Source: Neobacillus sp. SuZ13 (GTDB taxonomy: Bacteria; Bacillota; Bacilli; Bacillales; Cytobacillaceae). From it: a DNA stretch of 64,000 bases. The translations under genes and the position numbers were made by a program. Below are positions 35,013 to 42,869 of the stretch, in pieces (the first letter of the stretch is position 1; each line of letters opens with the position of its first letter). Location of the stretch: assembly GCF_030123365.1 (NCBI RefSeq), contig NZ_CP126107.1, forward strand, positions 242,501 through 306,500. Direction: 5' to 3'. Below the pieces are notes generated by a model. It searched no databases. It worked only from the letters and a program-made list of their open reading frames with translations, and was not told the origin of the DNA.

Positions 35013-36353
35013 ATGAAAACGATTCAAGATTGGATAAACGAATATCCTTTAATAAACGAGTTAGTGGCTTTAAAGGAATTATTTTGGTCAAATCCTAAAA
35101 AGGAAGATTTCAAAACAGGATTAAAAAAACTTCCACTGAATGGGAATGATGTAAAAGATGCAGAGGAACGGTTAAAGCGGTTTGCTCCGTATATTGCAAA
35201 AGTTTTTCCAGAAACTAGTAAGCTGGGTGGAATCATTGAATCTCCTCTTGTCCTTATCCAGGCAATGCGTGAAAAGCGGTCGGACATGTATGGGACTCCA
35301 TTAGAAGGGAGATTTTTGCTGAAATGTGACAGCCACCTTCCGATTTCAGGTTCGATTTAAGCGAGAGGCGGCATCTACGAAGTATTAAAACATGCAGAAA
35401 CATTAGCGATTCAACATGGTTTATTGTCGGTAAAGGATGATTATTCGATCCTTGATAGTGAGACATTCCGAAACTTCTTTTCTGATTACTCCATTGCTGT
35501 AGGATCTACAGGAAACTTAGGATTAAGTATTGGCATCATGAGTGCCCAATTAGGTTTTAACGTAACGGTTCACATGTCTGCAGATGCAAAGAAATGGAAG
35601 AAGGATCTGCTCAGAAGCAAAGGAGTCACGGTCATTGAATATAAGGAAGATTACAGCAAGGCGGTCGAAGAGGGAAGAAAACAAACTCTAAGTCAACCAA
35701 ATTGTTACTTCATTGATGACGAGAACTCTCGTGATCTGTTTTTAGGCTATGCAGTCGCAGCCAATCGACTAAAAAAACAATTAGAAGATTTAAGCGTAAC
35801 AGTAGATGAAAACCATCCCCTTTTTGTTTACCTTCCATGCGGAGTAGGTGGCGGACCGGGAGGAGTGGCATTTGGCTTAAAACTTCTGTATCAAGATCGA
35901 GTCCATTGCTTTTTTGCCGAGCCAACCCACTCACCATGTATGTTACTTGGTTTAGTCACAGGGCTACATGATCAAATTTCAGTCCAGGATGTTGGAATTG
36001 ACAATGTGACAGCGGCAGATGGGCTTGCGGTTGGACGGCCATCCCGATTCGTTGGTCAAACGATTGAGCCATTATTAAGTGGAAGCTATACGGTAAGCGA
36101 CCAAGAATTATTTAAACTATTAAAAGCAATGGCTGATACAGAAAACATTCAATTGGAGCCTTCTGCATTGGCGGGTGCGATTGGACCTGTTAAATTATCA
36201 ACGGAGAAAGACGGAAAATCCTACATTCACCAACAGCACTTAACAGAGCACATGAAAAACGCCGTCCACACTCATCTGGGCGACAGGGGTAGTATGGTTC
36301 CTAAAGAAATAATGGAGGAATATTTGAGTGCCTGTCACTCTGACGAAGAATAA
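35013..36353 (+). pseudogene. dsdA: D-serine dehydratase (dsdA) with TAA at the PLP lysine codon
   Basis: One continuous frame of 447 codons matches D-serine ammonia-lyase, except for a single TAA at 35358-35360. Upstream it reads [14 protein letters not shown], downstream [17 protein letters not shown]; the family has SIKARGG, so the stop replaces the lysine that binds pyridoxal phosphate. [11 protein letters not shown] (phosphate loop) and [14 protein letters not shown] are intact. AAA to TAA is one change. No other damage is visible, so the lesion is recent or a sequence error. It follows the SMR pair by 20 nt. Confidence 0.85.
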
Positions 36354-36383
36354 TAGGTTTTTACAGGGAAACACAGTTAAACA

Positions 36384-36432
36384 AAAGGGTCAGACTCCTA
36401 CGATTAAGTAGTAGAGGTCCGACTCTTTTTTA
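36384..36432 (+). terminator. terminator after dsdA
   Basis: AAAGGGTCAGACTCCTAC pairs with GTAGAGGTCCGACTCTTT (36411-36428) with two G-T pairs and two mismatches, then T. It resembles the GGTGTCAGGCACC hairpin at 10691. The stretch 36433-36870 holds no gene that I can support. Confidence 0.8.
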
Positions 36433-36888
36433 ATGGTTTTTAACCTAGTTTTTTTGATTTAGAAAGTTGCACACCGAACAAGGTACTGTAAAGTGTTTGA
36501 AGAAATTCACCCTTTCACTAACCTATTAGTATTGGCTCCTCCTACGCCTAATACCATGATAGCCACACATGCTATCCCCTCTGGTAACTACTATAGCCCA
36601 TCATTGTTTCTTATCTATGTCCTAAATGTAATAAGCCTGTTAATGTTACGTTAAGTAATGATGAAGAACATTATAGCTTATTTCAATATATTTCCATCAA
36701 TTGGGACGTACGGATTAGCCTATTAGTTTTATATTTTTATCATCCATCTCTCTGCCAAAAGTAAAAAACAGTCATAATTAAGAAAAAATATTACACAGTC
36801 TCTTCTGCGATTTAGACGTTCATTTTGTAGCCGGCGGGCATTAGGAGCTCCACTTAATTACCATTGCATAAAAAGAGGAGTTAATCGT

Positions 36889-36951
36889 ATGAACCTATTT
36901 AACCTCCTTCAGTTAGATCAACCTGAACCATTTTTGTTCTTGGATGTTTAG
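36889..36951 (+). CDS. possible 20-aa leader peptide upstream of the DcuS-like kinase
   Basis: ATG 36889, 8 nt after AAAGAGGAG, encodes MNLFNLLQLDQPEPFLFLDV. Rich in leucine and phenylalanine. AACCTCC (36901-36907) inside it can pair with GGAGGTT (36951-36957) at its stop codon, so its translation could alter RNA folding ahead of the sensor gene. Expression is not proven. Confidence 0.4.
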   Translation: MNLFNLLQLDQPEPFLFLDV

Positions 36952-37044
36952 GAGGTTTTCGCCTTCACAAAATTGAAACACTTTTTCGCCTTTAACACCA
37001 TTACAATAAAGGAAAGTCATATAAGTTAAAGGGAGCCATTTCTA

Positions 37045-38652
37045 ATGAAGTTAAAATTAAACCTCCCCCTCCGTTATAAAATCACGTTTCTAGTATGTGG
37101 GGTAAGTATTCTATGTTTATTAGTTACTAATTATTTTATACAGAGAAATTTTCAGCAAACAATCATCGCGAATATAGGAGAGAAAGCAAAGGTGGTATCT
37201 AAAACAGCTGCACTTTCTCCTGTTTTTGTCGATGGACTAAGCGGGAAAGTAAGTGACCCAACTATCCAGCAATATGCGGAGAAAATGCGGAAGGCAGCCA
37301 ATGTTCCCTTCCTTGTTGTTTTAGATATGAATGGAATCAGAAAGTCCCACCCCCTGCCAAGTAAAATAGGCAAGAAATATGCAGGCGGTGATGCAGGGGA
37401 AGTCTTTAAAGGTCATGAACATATGTCAATTGCCAAGGGGACATTAGGAAAATCGTTACGATATTTTACTCCAGTCTACAGCCGGGACGGCAAGCAAATA
37501 GGAGCCATTTTGGTAGGTGTTTTAGTAGACGATGTGGAGCGACAAGTCGCGAAGAGTACAAGAGTGATCCTTTTCAGTATGCTATTAGGAATTATCGTTG
37601 GTTTAATTAGTGCGATCGTTTTAGCAAATAAAGTGAAGAAAATATTATTTGGAATGGAACCGGCAGAAATAGCCCATCAACTCGAGCAAAGGAGTGCAAT
37701 TTTGGAGTATGCCCGTGAAGGGATTATCGCAGTTGATCAATCCTTAAGAATCACGCTCCTCAACATGGAGGCTTCCAGATTAATAAAGTTAATGGGAATT
37801 TATAACGATCCAATTGGAATGGAAATAGGACAGGTGATGCCTCAGTTTCAGTTGTCCTCATTGATAAGCGGCGGAGAAAAATTACTTGATAAAGAATACT
37901 CGTTTCGGGGTCTTGTCATTGTTGCCAACATTGTGCCCATATACGTAAATAAGCAAATCACTGGAGCTGTAGCCACTTTTCGTGACAAAACAGAAATCAA
38001 ACAATTGGCTGAACAGCTTACAGGAGCAAGAGAATATGCGGAGGCACTAAGGGCACAAACGCATGAATTCATGAATAAGCTCCATGTCATCCAAGGATTG
38101 GTCACAATGAAAATTTATGATAAGTTGACTGATTACGTAAAACAAATCTCTCACTCTTTTCAAACTGAGGTTGGCTATTTATCGAAACGAATCAAAGACC
38201 CTGTTATTGCAGGATTTATCATTGGTAAAGCCAGTTACGCGAGGGAAAACGGAGCACAGCTTAAGGTCACAGAAAATAGCTATATTCCAAAACCAAATAA
38301 TAATGATGTTATACAAGATTTAGTCACCATCCTAGGAAACCTAATTGATAATGCAATCGATTCCTTACAGGGCTGCAAAGAGAAAAAGGTGGAGGTAGAG
38401 GTGTGTCCGGATGAAAACAATCAACTCTCCATCATAGTTTCTGACACAGGAATGGGAATAAATAGGGAAATTCAAGAGCAGGTACTTGAAAAAGGTTTTT
38501 CCACAAAGGGAGATAACCGAGGAATAGGACTTTATTTGGTCTTTGAAACAATTAAGAAGTTAAATGGAAAAATGACGATTTCATCCGAACACCAACAGGG
38601 AACGACAATTCATATAACGATTTCATTGGAGGGAAAGGAGCAGGAGTTATGA
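37045..38652 (+). CDS. DcuS/CitA-type sensor histidine kinase (C4-dicarboxylate sensing, first copy)
   Basis: 535 aa. TM1 about 13-35, an extracytoplasmic PAS-like (sCache) domain ending near 175 with GTLGKSLRYFTPVYSRDGKQIG, TM2 about 176-198, a cytoplasmic PAS, then the H-box LRAQTHEFMNKLHVIQGLV and an HATPase domain (NLIDNAIDSL, DTGMGI, GIGLYLV). This is the family of B. subtilis MalK/DctS/CitS. It is encoded upstream of a DASS transporter and fumarate genes and overlaps its regulator by 4 nt. The ligand is probably a C4-dicarboxylate. Confidence 0.88.
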   Translation: MKLKLNLPLRYKITFLVCGVSILCLLVTNYFIQRNFQQTIIANIGEKAKVVSKTAALSPVFVDGLSGKVSDPTIQQYAEKMRKAANVPFLVVLDMNGIRKSHPLPSKIGKKYAGGDAGEVFKGHEHMSIAKGTLGKSLRYFTPVYSRDGKQIGAILVGVLVDDVERQVAKSTRVILFSMLLGIIVGLISAIVLANKVKKILFGMEPAEIAHQLEQRSAILEYAREGIIAVDQSLRITLLNMEASRLIKLMGIYNDPIGMEIGQVMPQFQLSSLISGGEKLLDKEYSFRGLVIVANIVPIYVNKQITGAVATFRDKTEIKQLAEQLTGAREYAEALRAQTHEFMNKLHVIQGLVTMKIYDKLTDYVKQISHSFQTEVGYLSKRIKDPVIAGFIIGKASYARENGAQLKVTENSYIPKPNNNDVIQDLVTILGNLIDNAIDSLQGCKEKKVEVEVCPDENNQLSIIVSDTGMGINREIQEQVLEKGFSTKGDNRGIGLYLVFETIKKLNGKMTISSEHQQGTTIHITISLEGKEQEL

Positions 38653-39407
38653 TTAAAACGGTTATAGTGGAAGATGATCCGATGGTAGCCGAAATCAATC
38701 GCCGTTATTTAGAACAAATCGAGGGATTTGAGCTTGTTGGAATGGCTGGAACTATAGAAGCTGCCCTATTTATCCTGGAAAAGAAAGAAGTTGACCTGCT
38801 TCTGCTGGATATTCATATGCCGGGCGAAAATGGCTGGGATTTAATGTCTAAAATCCGCGGCTTAGGAAGCGAAATGGACGTTATCGTTATTACTGCATCT
38901 TGCGACAAGGAAAGCATCAAGAAAGGGCTCCGATATGGCGCAGTAGACTATTTAATTAAACCGTTTGAGTTTGAGAGATTCCAGTCTGCGCTAATTACCT
39001 ATCAAAAGGAACAAAGGGTGATGGATGACCAGGATCAGCTTAATCAAATGGATTTAGACCACTTATTACTTCATAAAGAACAATTGGTTTCAGAGGCATA
39101 TGAGCTACCAAAAGGGCTGACGAAAGATACACTTTGCAGAGTATGGAAACAGGTCATCAAAATGGGCAGGGACGCTTGCTCTACAGAGGAGCTTGCTAGT
39201 AAAACTGGCATATCCAGAGTTTCAATGAGAAAATATGTCCATTTTCTGGCGGACATTCAGGTCCTGGAAACGGAAATTGAATATGGTGCGGTTGGTCGTC
39301 CTGTGTATATACACAGGATGACAAATGATGCCGGAAAAATGATGGCAGCCCGGCCGCTTAGTGAAAAATGTTTAAAGTGCAATGAAAAGTGCGCATCATA
39401 TGAATAA
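38649..39407 (+). CDS. DcuR/CitB-type response regulator with a cysteine-rich tail
   Basis: 252 aa. Receiver domain with VEDDPMVAEINRRYL, phospho-acceptor in LLLLDIHMPGENG, and DYLIKPFEFERFQ; C-terminal helix-turn-helix LASKTGISRVSMRKYVHFL and GRPVYIHR. Unlike the second copy at 50037, it ends in CLKCNEKCASYE, three cysteines in CxxCxxxC spacing that might bind a metal or respond to redox state. It probably controls the operon that begins at 39739. Confidence 0.88.
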   Translation: MIKTVIVEDDPMVAEINRRYLEQIEGFELVGMAGTIEAALFILEKKEVDLLLLDIHMPGENGWDLMSKIRGLGSEMDVIVITASCDKESIKKGLRYGAVDYLIKPFEFERFQSALITYQKEQRVMDDQDQLNQMDLDHLLLHKEQLVSEAYELPKGLTKDTLCRVWKQVIKMGRDACSTEELASKTGISRVSMRKYVHFLADIQVLETEIEYGAVGRPVYIHRMTNDAGKMMAARPLSEKCLKCNEKCASYE

Positions 39408-39414
39408 AAATTCC

Positions 39415-39454
39415 AAAGCAGTGTCTCCCTTTCGAATGGAGGTACTGCTTTTTT
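39415..39454 (+). terminator. terminator of the first sensor-regulator pair
   Basis: AAAGCAGT plus TCTCC pair with GGAGG plus ACTGCTTT and end in T; loop about 10 nt. Confidence 0.8.
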
Positions 39455-39479
39455 ACATTTATGAGATGACGTTAATAAC

Positions 39480-39513
39480 TTTAGTTACAAAAGTTTTTAA
39501 TAACTTCCATAAA
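39480..39513 (+). promoter_or_regulatory. TTTAnTTACAAAA motif, copy A
   Basis: TTTAGTTACAAAAG followed by TTAATAACTT. Similar sites precede three other operons of this block (46873, 50770, 51918). Candidate binding site of the CitB-type regulators. Confidence 0.5.
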
Positions 39514-39671
39514 CTATAAACGGTCTGCCGAATCTATTATTCTTGAATTACAGATATAAGAAATATATTGGCGACGGGGGGATCAATGGTTAAAAAATTT
39601 ATATCCGTACAGTTCAGCCGCTTCATTAGGAAACTTCTAATCTTGGATTAGCAGTTATTTTATTAAAGTAC

Positions 39672-39691
39672 TTTGTGAAATATTTCACAAA
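39672..39691. promoter_or_regulatory. Rex/Fnr-type operator
   Basis: TTTGTGAAATATTTCACAAA is a perfect 20-bp palindrome. It fits both the Rex operator (TTGTGAA-N4-TTCACAA) and the Bacillus Fnr box (TGTGA-N6-TCACA). It lies 47 nt before the DASS transporter start, so the downstream fumarate operon should respond to NADH/NAD+ or oxygen. A half site TTTTGTGAAC follows at about 39700. Confidence 0.85.
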
Positions 39692-39738
39692 AGTGAACAT
39701 TTTGTGAACAAAGCAATTCAAACCTAAAAGGAGTTGAT

Positions 39739-41214
39739 ATGATGGCTATTCCTATTTCGAAATTACAGCAGCAACAGAAAAAAATTCAAGTAAAAGAAAA
39801 GCTTCCTACAGAGGTAAAACTAGTTCCATTATTAATAACCGTCGCAATTGGAGCGATTATTTGGTTCATTCATCCGCCTCATGGCTTGTCAGCCCAAGCA
39901 TGGCACTTGCTGGCGATATTCGTGGCTACGATTGTCGGCTTAATCATCAAGCCACTGCCAATGGGAAGTGTTTCGATTTTGGCCTTAATGGCGACCGTCC
40001 TAACACAGACACTTACGATTGAGCAGTCACTTAGCGGATTTCAAAATACAACGATTTGGTTAATTGTTATTGCGTTTTTCATTTCACGAGGATTTATTAA
40101 AACAGGCTTAGGCACAAGGGTTGCTTATATGTTTGTGAAAAAGTTCGGGAAAAGAACACTTGGATTATCGTATTCGCTAATTGCCAGCGACTTGATTTTA
40201 TCACCGGCGATGCCATCGAACACCGCTCGTGCAGGCGGCATCCTTCTTCCAATCATCCGCTCTCTATCCGAGGCCTATGGTTCAAAGGTAGGAGACGGAA
40301 CGGAAAGAAAGGTGGGAGCATTTTTAACTAAGGTTGCTTTCCAAGGTGACATGATCACCTCAGCCATGTTCCTAACTGCGATGGCGGCCAACCCTTTGGC
40401 AGCCCAAATTGCCGGAGATATTACAGGAAAACACATCAGCTGGATGGGCTGGGCAACAGCAGCCATCGTCCCAGGTCTGCTTAGCTTAATTTTAATCCCT
40501 TATGTGATTTATAAGTTATATCCGCCAGAAATTAAAGAAACACCACAAGCAATGCAAATGGCAGCAAACAAATTAAAAGATATGGGTCCATTGAAAAAAG
40601 AAGAGTACTACATGATCGGGGTATTCCTCTTGATCTTAGCGCTTTGGATTTTTGGCACCAACTTAAACATCAGCGCAACTACAACAGCTTTTATTGGTTT
40701 AGGAGCACTGCTCGTTACACAAGTCCTTTCTTGGTCGGATATTAAAAAAGAAGAAGGAGCTTGGGATACGTTAATTTGGTTCTCTGTCCTTGTTATGATG
40801 GCAAGTTTCCTAAACGAATTAGGATTAATTCCATGGTTTAGTAAAACCATGCAAGGTGCCGTACACGGTATGCCGTGGATGTGGACATTAATTATTCTGT
40901 CTGTTGTCTATTTTTACTCTCATTATTTCTTTGCCAGCAACACCGCCCACGTAAGTGCGATGTACTCTGCTTTCCTTGCGGTATTGGTTGCAGCTGGAGC
41001 ACCGCCGGTTGTGTCGGCTTTAGTGTTAGGTGTATTTAGTAACTTATTTGGCTGTATAACTCATTATAGCTGCGGGCCGGCACCGGTATTTTTCGGAAGC
41101 GGGTATGTGTCCCAGAATAAATGGTGGTCGCTTGGTTTCATCATTTCCATCATTCATATTGTCGTCTGGTTAGGCGTCGGCGGCATGTGGTGGAAAGTAT
41201 TAGGTCTTTGGTAA
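39739..41214 (+). CDS. DASS-family anion transporter (CitT/TtdT-like, C4-dicarboxylate or tartrate)
   Basis: 491 aa with about 12-14 hydrophobic segments and a basic N-terminal arm. Motifs of SLC13/DASS: LILSPAMPSNTARAGGILLP (SNT signature with TARAGG) and the second SNT-like HYFFASNTAHVSAMYSAF. Closest style is the tartrate/succinate and citrate/succinate antiporters. First gene of an operon ending at 46782 that also encodes a tartrate dehydratase/fumarase and a fumarate reductase, which suits uptake of tartrate, malate or fumarate in exchange for succinate. Two adjacent ATG codons are possible starts. Confidence 0.85.
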   Translation: MMAIPISKLQQQQKKIQVKEKLPTEVKLVPLLITVAIGAIIWFIHPPHGLSAQAWHLLAIFVATIVGLIIKPLPMGSVSILALMATVLTQTLTIEQSLSGFQNTTIWLIVIAFFISRGFIKTGLGTRVAYMFVKKFGKRTLGLSYSLIASDLILSPAMPSNTARAGGILLPIIRSLSEAYGSKVGDGTERKVGAFLTKVAFQGDMITSAMFLTAMAANPLAAQIAGDITGKHISWMGWATAAIVPGLLSLILIPYVIYKLYPPEIKETPQAMQMAANKLKDMGPLKKEEYYMIGVFLLILALWIFGTNLNISATTTAFIGLGALLVTQVLSWSDIKKEEGAWDTLIWFSVLVMMASFLNELGLIPWFSKTMQGAVHGMPWMWTLIILSVVYFYSHYFFASNTAHVSAMYSAFLAVLVAAGAPPVVSALVLGVFSNLFGCITHYSCGPAPVFFGSGYVSQNKWWSLGFIISIIHIVVWLGVGGMWWKVLGLW

Positions 41215-41239
41215 ACCAGTGTTGGAGGGTGCGAAGAAC

Positions 41240-41494
41240 ATGAAATCAACTTGCTGCTTTAAAAGCTTAGAGACACGGCATTCGCTCGAGCTTTACCATG
41301 GGTCTGATGATGATTATGAATTACGGATTCCATACTTGGTCTGTACAAAATGCGGATCGATTAACCTTCAATATATTGATGGAAGCGAAGAAACAGAGGT
41401 TGCTAAGATAACAGGAGGAGAACGCAATGCGAGAAATATCAGCGAAATTAATCACCAAAATAGTAAAAGAACTTTGTATGCAAGCGGCTTGTGA
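41240..41494 (+). CDS. small zinc-ribbon-like protein overlapping the dehydratase alpha gene
   Basis: 84 aa from ATG 41240, after GGAGGGTGCGAAG. It begins MKSTCCFKSLETRH, has YLVCTKCGSINLQY in the middle and lacks any known family that I recognise. The four cysteines (CC and CxxC) could hold a metal. Its last 68 nt overlap the next gene in another frame, which is odd; its C-terminus may be chance. Possibly an assembly factor of the Fe-S enzymes, by position only. Confidence 0.5.
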   Translation: MKSTCCFKSLETRHSLELYHGSDDDYELRIPYLVCTKCGSINLQYIDGSEETEVAKITGGERNARNISEINHQNSKRTLYASGL

Positions 41495-42272
41495 CCTTCC
41501 GGGGGATGTAGAAGCTCTGATTGCGGCAGGTTTAGAAAAAGAAGAATCACAGTTTGGTAAATATAGCCTAGAAAAGATTTTAAAAAATGTGAAATTAGCG
41601 CGTGCCGAGCATGCCCCTATGTGCCAGGATACCGGCATGACCGTCGTATTCGTTGAGGTTGGCCAATATGCCCGAATCGTCGATGGTGATCTAAAGGCTG
41701 CCATCAATGAAGGAGTTCGTCAGGGATATGAGGAAGGCTACCTGCGAAAGTCGGTAGTAAAAGATCCAGTGTTTGACCGCAAAAACACAGGTGATAATAC
41801 GCCGGCAGTCATCCATATGGAAATTGTCCCAGGGGACAAAGTAAAGCTTGAGGTGCTTCCCAAAGGCGCAGGGAGCGAGAATATGGGAGCCGTTAAAATG
41901 TGCAAGCCAGCTGAGGGAGTAGAGGGAGTGAAAGACTTTATCGTCAACTCAATCACACAGGCTGGAGGAAACCCTTGTCCACCGGTCATTGTCGGAGTCG
42001 GCATCGGCGGCACTATGGACAAATGTACGTTACTCGCGAAAAAAGCACTGGCAAGAAAAGCAGGTGAACCGAATCCTAATCCAGCCTACGCTGAGATGGA
42101 AGCGGAGCTCTTAGAGAGGATTAACAAGCTCGGTATCGGACCTCAAGGCTTTGGCGGGAAGGTAACAGCTCTTGCTGTTCATATTGAAACGTATCCTACT
42201 CATATTGCCATGATGCCTGTCTGTGTAACATTAAACTGCCATGCAGCACGTCATAAAGAAGCCATTTTATAA
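41427..42272 (+). CDS. class I fumarase / L-tartrate dehydratase, alpha subunit
   Basis: 281 aa. Fe-S hydro-lyase alpha domain: MCQDTGMTVVF with the first cluster cysteine, KAGxGSENMGAVKM-like AGSENMGAVKMCKPAEG, and GIGGTMDKCTLLAKKAL. The 4Fe-4S cluster makes it oxygen-sensitive, consistent with anaerobic use. Encoded with its beta subunit (12-nt gap). Fumarate and tartrate versions cannot be separated from sequence by eye; the transporter type favours either. Confidence 0.88.
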   Translation: MREISAKLITKIVKELCMQAACDLPGDVEALIAAGLEKEESQFGKYSLEKILKNVKLARAEHAPMCQDTGMTVVFVEVGQYARIVDGDLKAAINEGVRQGYEEGYLRKSVVKDPVFDRKNTGDNTPAVIHMEIVPGDKVKLEVLPKGAGSENMGAVKMCKPAEGVEGVKDFIVNSITQAGGNPCPPVIVGVGIGGTMDKCTLLAKKALARKAGEPNPNPAYAEMEAELLERINKLGIGPQGFGGKVTALAVHIETYPTHIAMMPVCVTLNCHAARHKEAIL

Positions 42273-42284
42273 GGGGGACAGAAC

Positions 42285-42845
42285 ATGACTACGATAAAAA
42301 AATTGACTACACCATTAACATATGAACAAATCAAAGATTTACGGGCAGGCGACCAAGTATCGATCACCGGTGTCATCTACTCAGCAAGAGATGCTGCTCA
42401 TAAAAATATGGTTGATGCCTTGAAAGAAACTCAACCTCTTCCGATCGATGTCGAAGGACAAGTCATTTATTACGCTGGACCAACTCCTGCTAAACCGGGG
42501 AAGGTCATTGGTTCCTGCGGCCCGACGACAAGCGGGCGGATGGATGCTTTCTCGCCGCAAATGCTTGACCAGGGCTTAAAGGGCATGATTGGTAAAGGCC
42601 CTAGAAGCCAAGAAGTGATTGAATCGATGAAAAGAAACAGGGCCGTTTACTTTGCAGCCATCGGCGGTGCGGCAGCCCTGATTGCCGATACGATTAAAAA
42701 GGTAGATATTGTCGCTTATGAAGAACTAGGTCCTGAGGCAATCCGCAGGATGGAAGTGACCGATTATCCTTGCATTGTCGCCGTGGACAGTGAAGGAAAC
42801 GATTTATACAAATTAGGAGTAGAGAAATATAGATTAGTAGATTAA
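42285..42845 (+). CDS. class I fumarase / L-tartrate dehydratase, beta subunit
   Basis: 186 aa, the C-terminal swivelling domain of class I hydro-lyases: YYAGPTPAKPGKVIGSCGPTTSGRMDAFSP, GMIGKGPRSQEV, and AIGGAAALIADTIKKVD. AAGGGGGACAG-type ribosome site precedes ATG. Works as a heteromer with the alpha subunit. Confidence 0.88.
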   Translation: MTTIKKLTTPLTYEQIKDLRAGDQVSITGVIYSARDAAHKNMVDALKETQPLPIDVEGQVIYYAGPTPAKPGKVIGSCGPTTSGRMDAFSPQMLDQGLKGMIGKGPRSQEVIESMKRNRAVYFAAIGGAAALIADTIKKVDIVAYEELGPEAIRRMEVTDYPCIVAVDSEGNDLYKLGVEKYRLVD

Positions 42846-42869
42846 AACATGAATCGAGGAGAAACAACC

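Noticed and set aside
35358..35360. Stop codon recoding (selenocysteine or pyrrolysine) in dsdA.
   Set aside because: The codon is TAA, not TGA or TAG, no insertion element is visible, and the enzyme family uses lysine there.
36480..36620. Minus-strand reading IACVAIMVLGVGGANTNRLV hints at a transporter remnant.
   Set aside because: Too short, with stops on both sides, and no family could be recognised.
37045..38652. Sensor pair might regulate citrate uptake.
   Set aside because: No citrate lyase or CitM/CitH-type gene is nearby; the downstream enzymes handle C4 acids. Citrate cannot be fully excluded, but the context does not support it.
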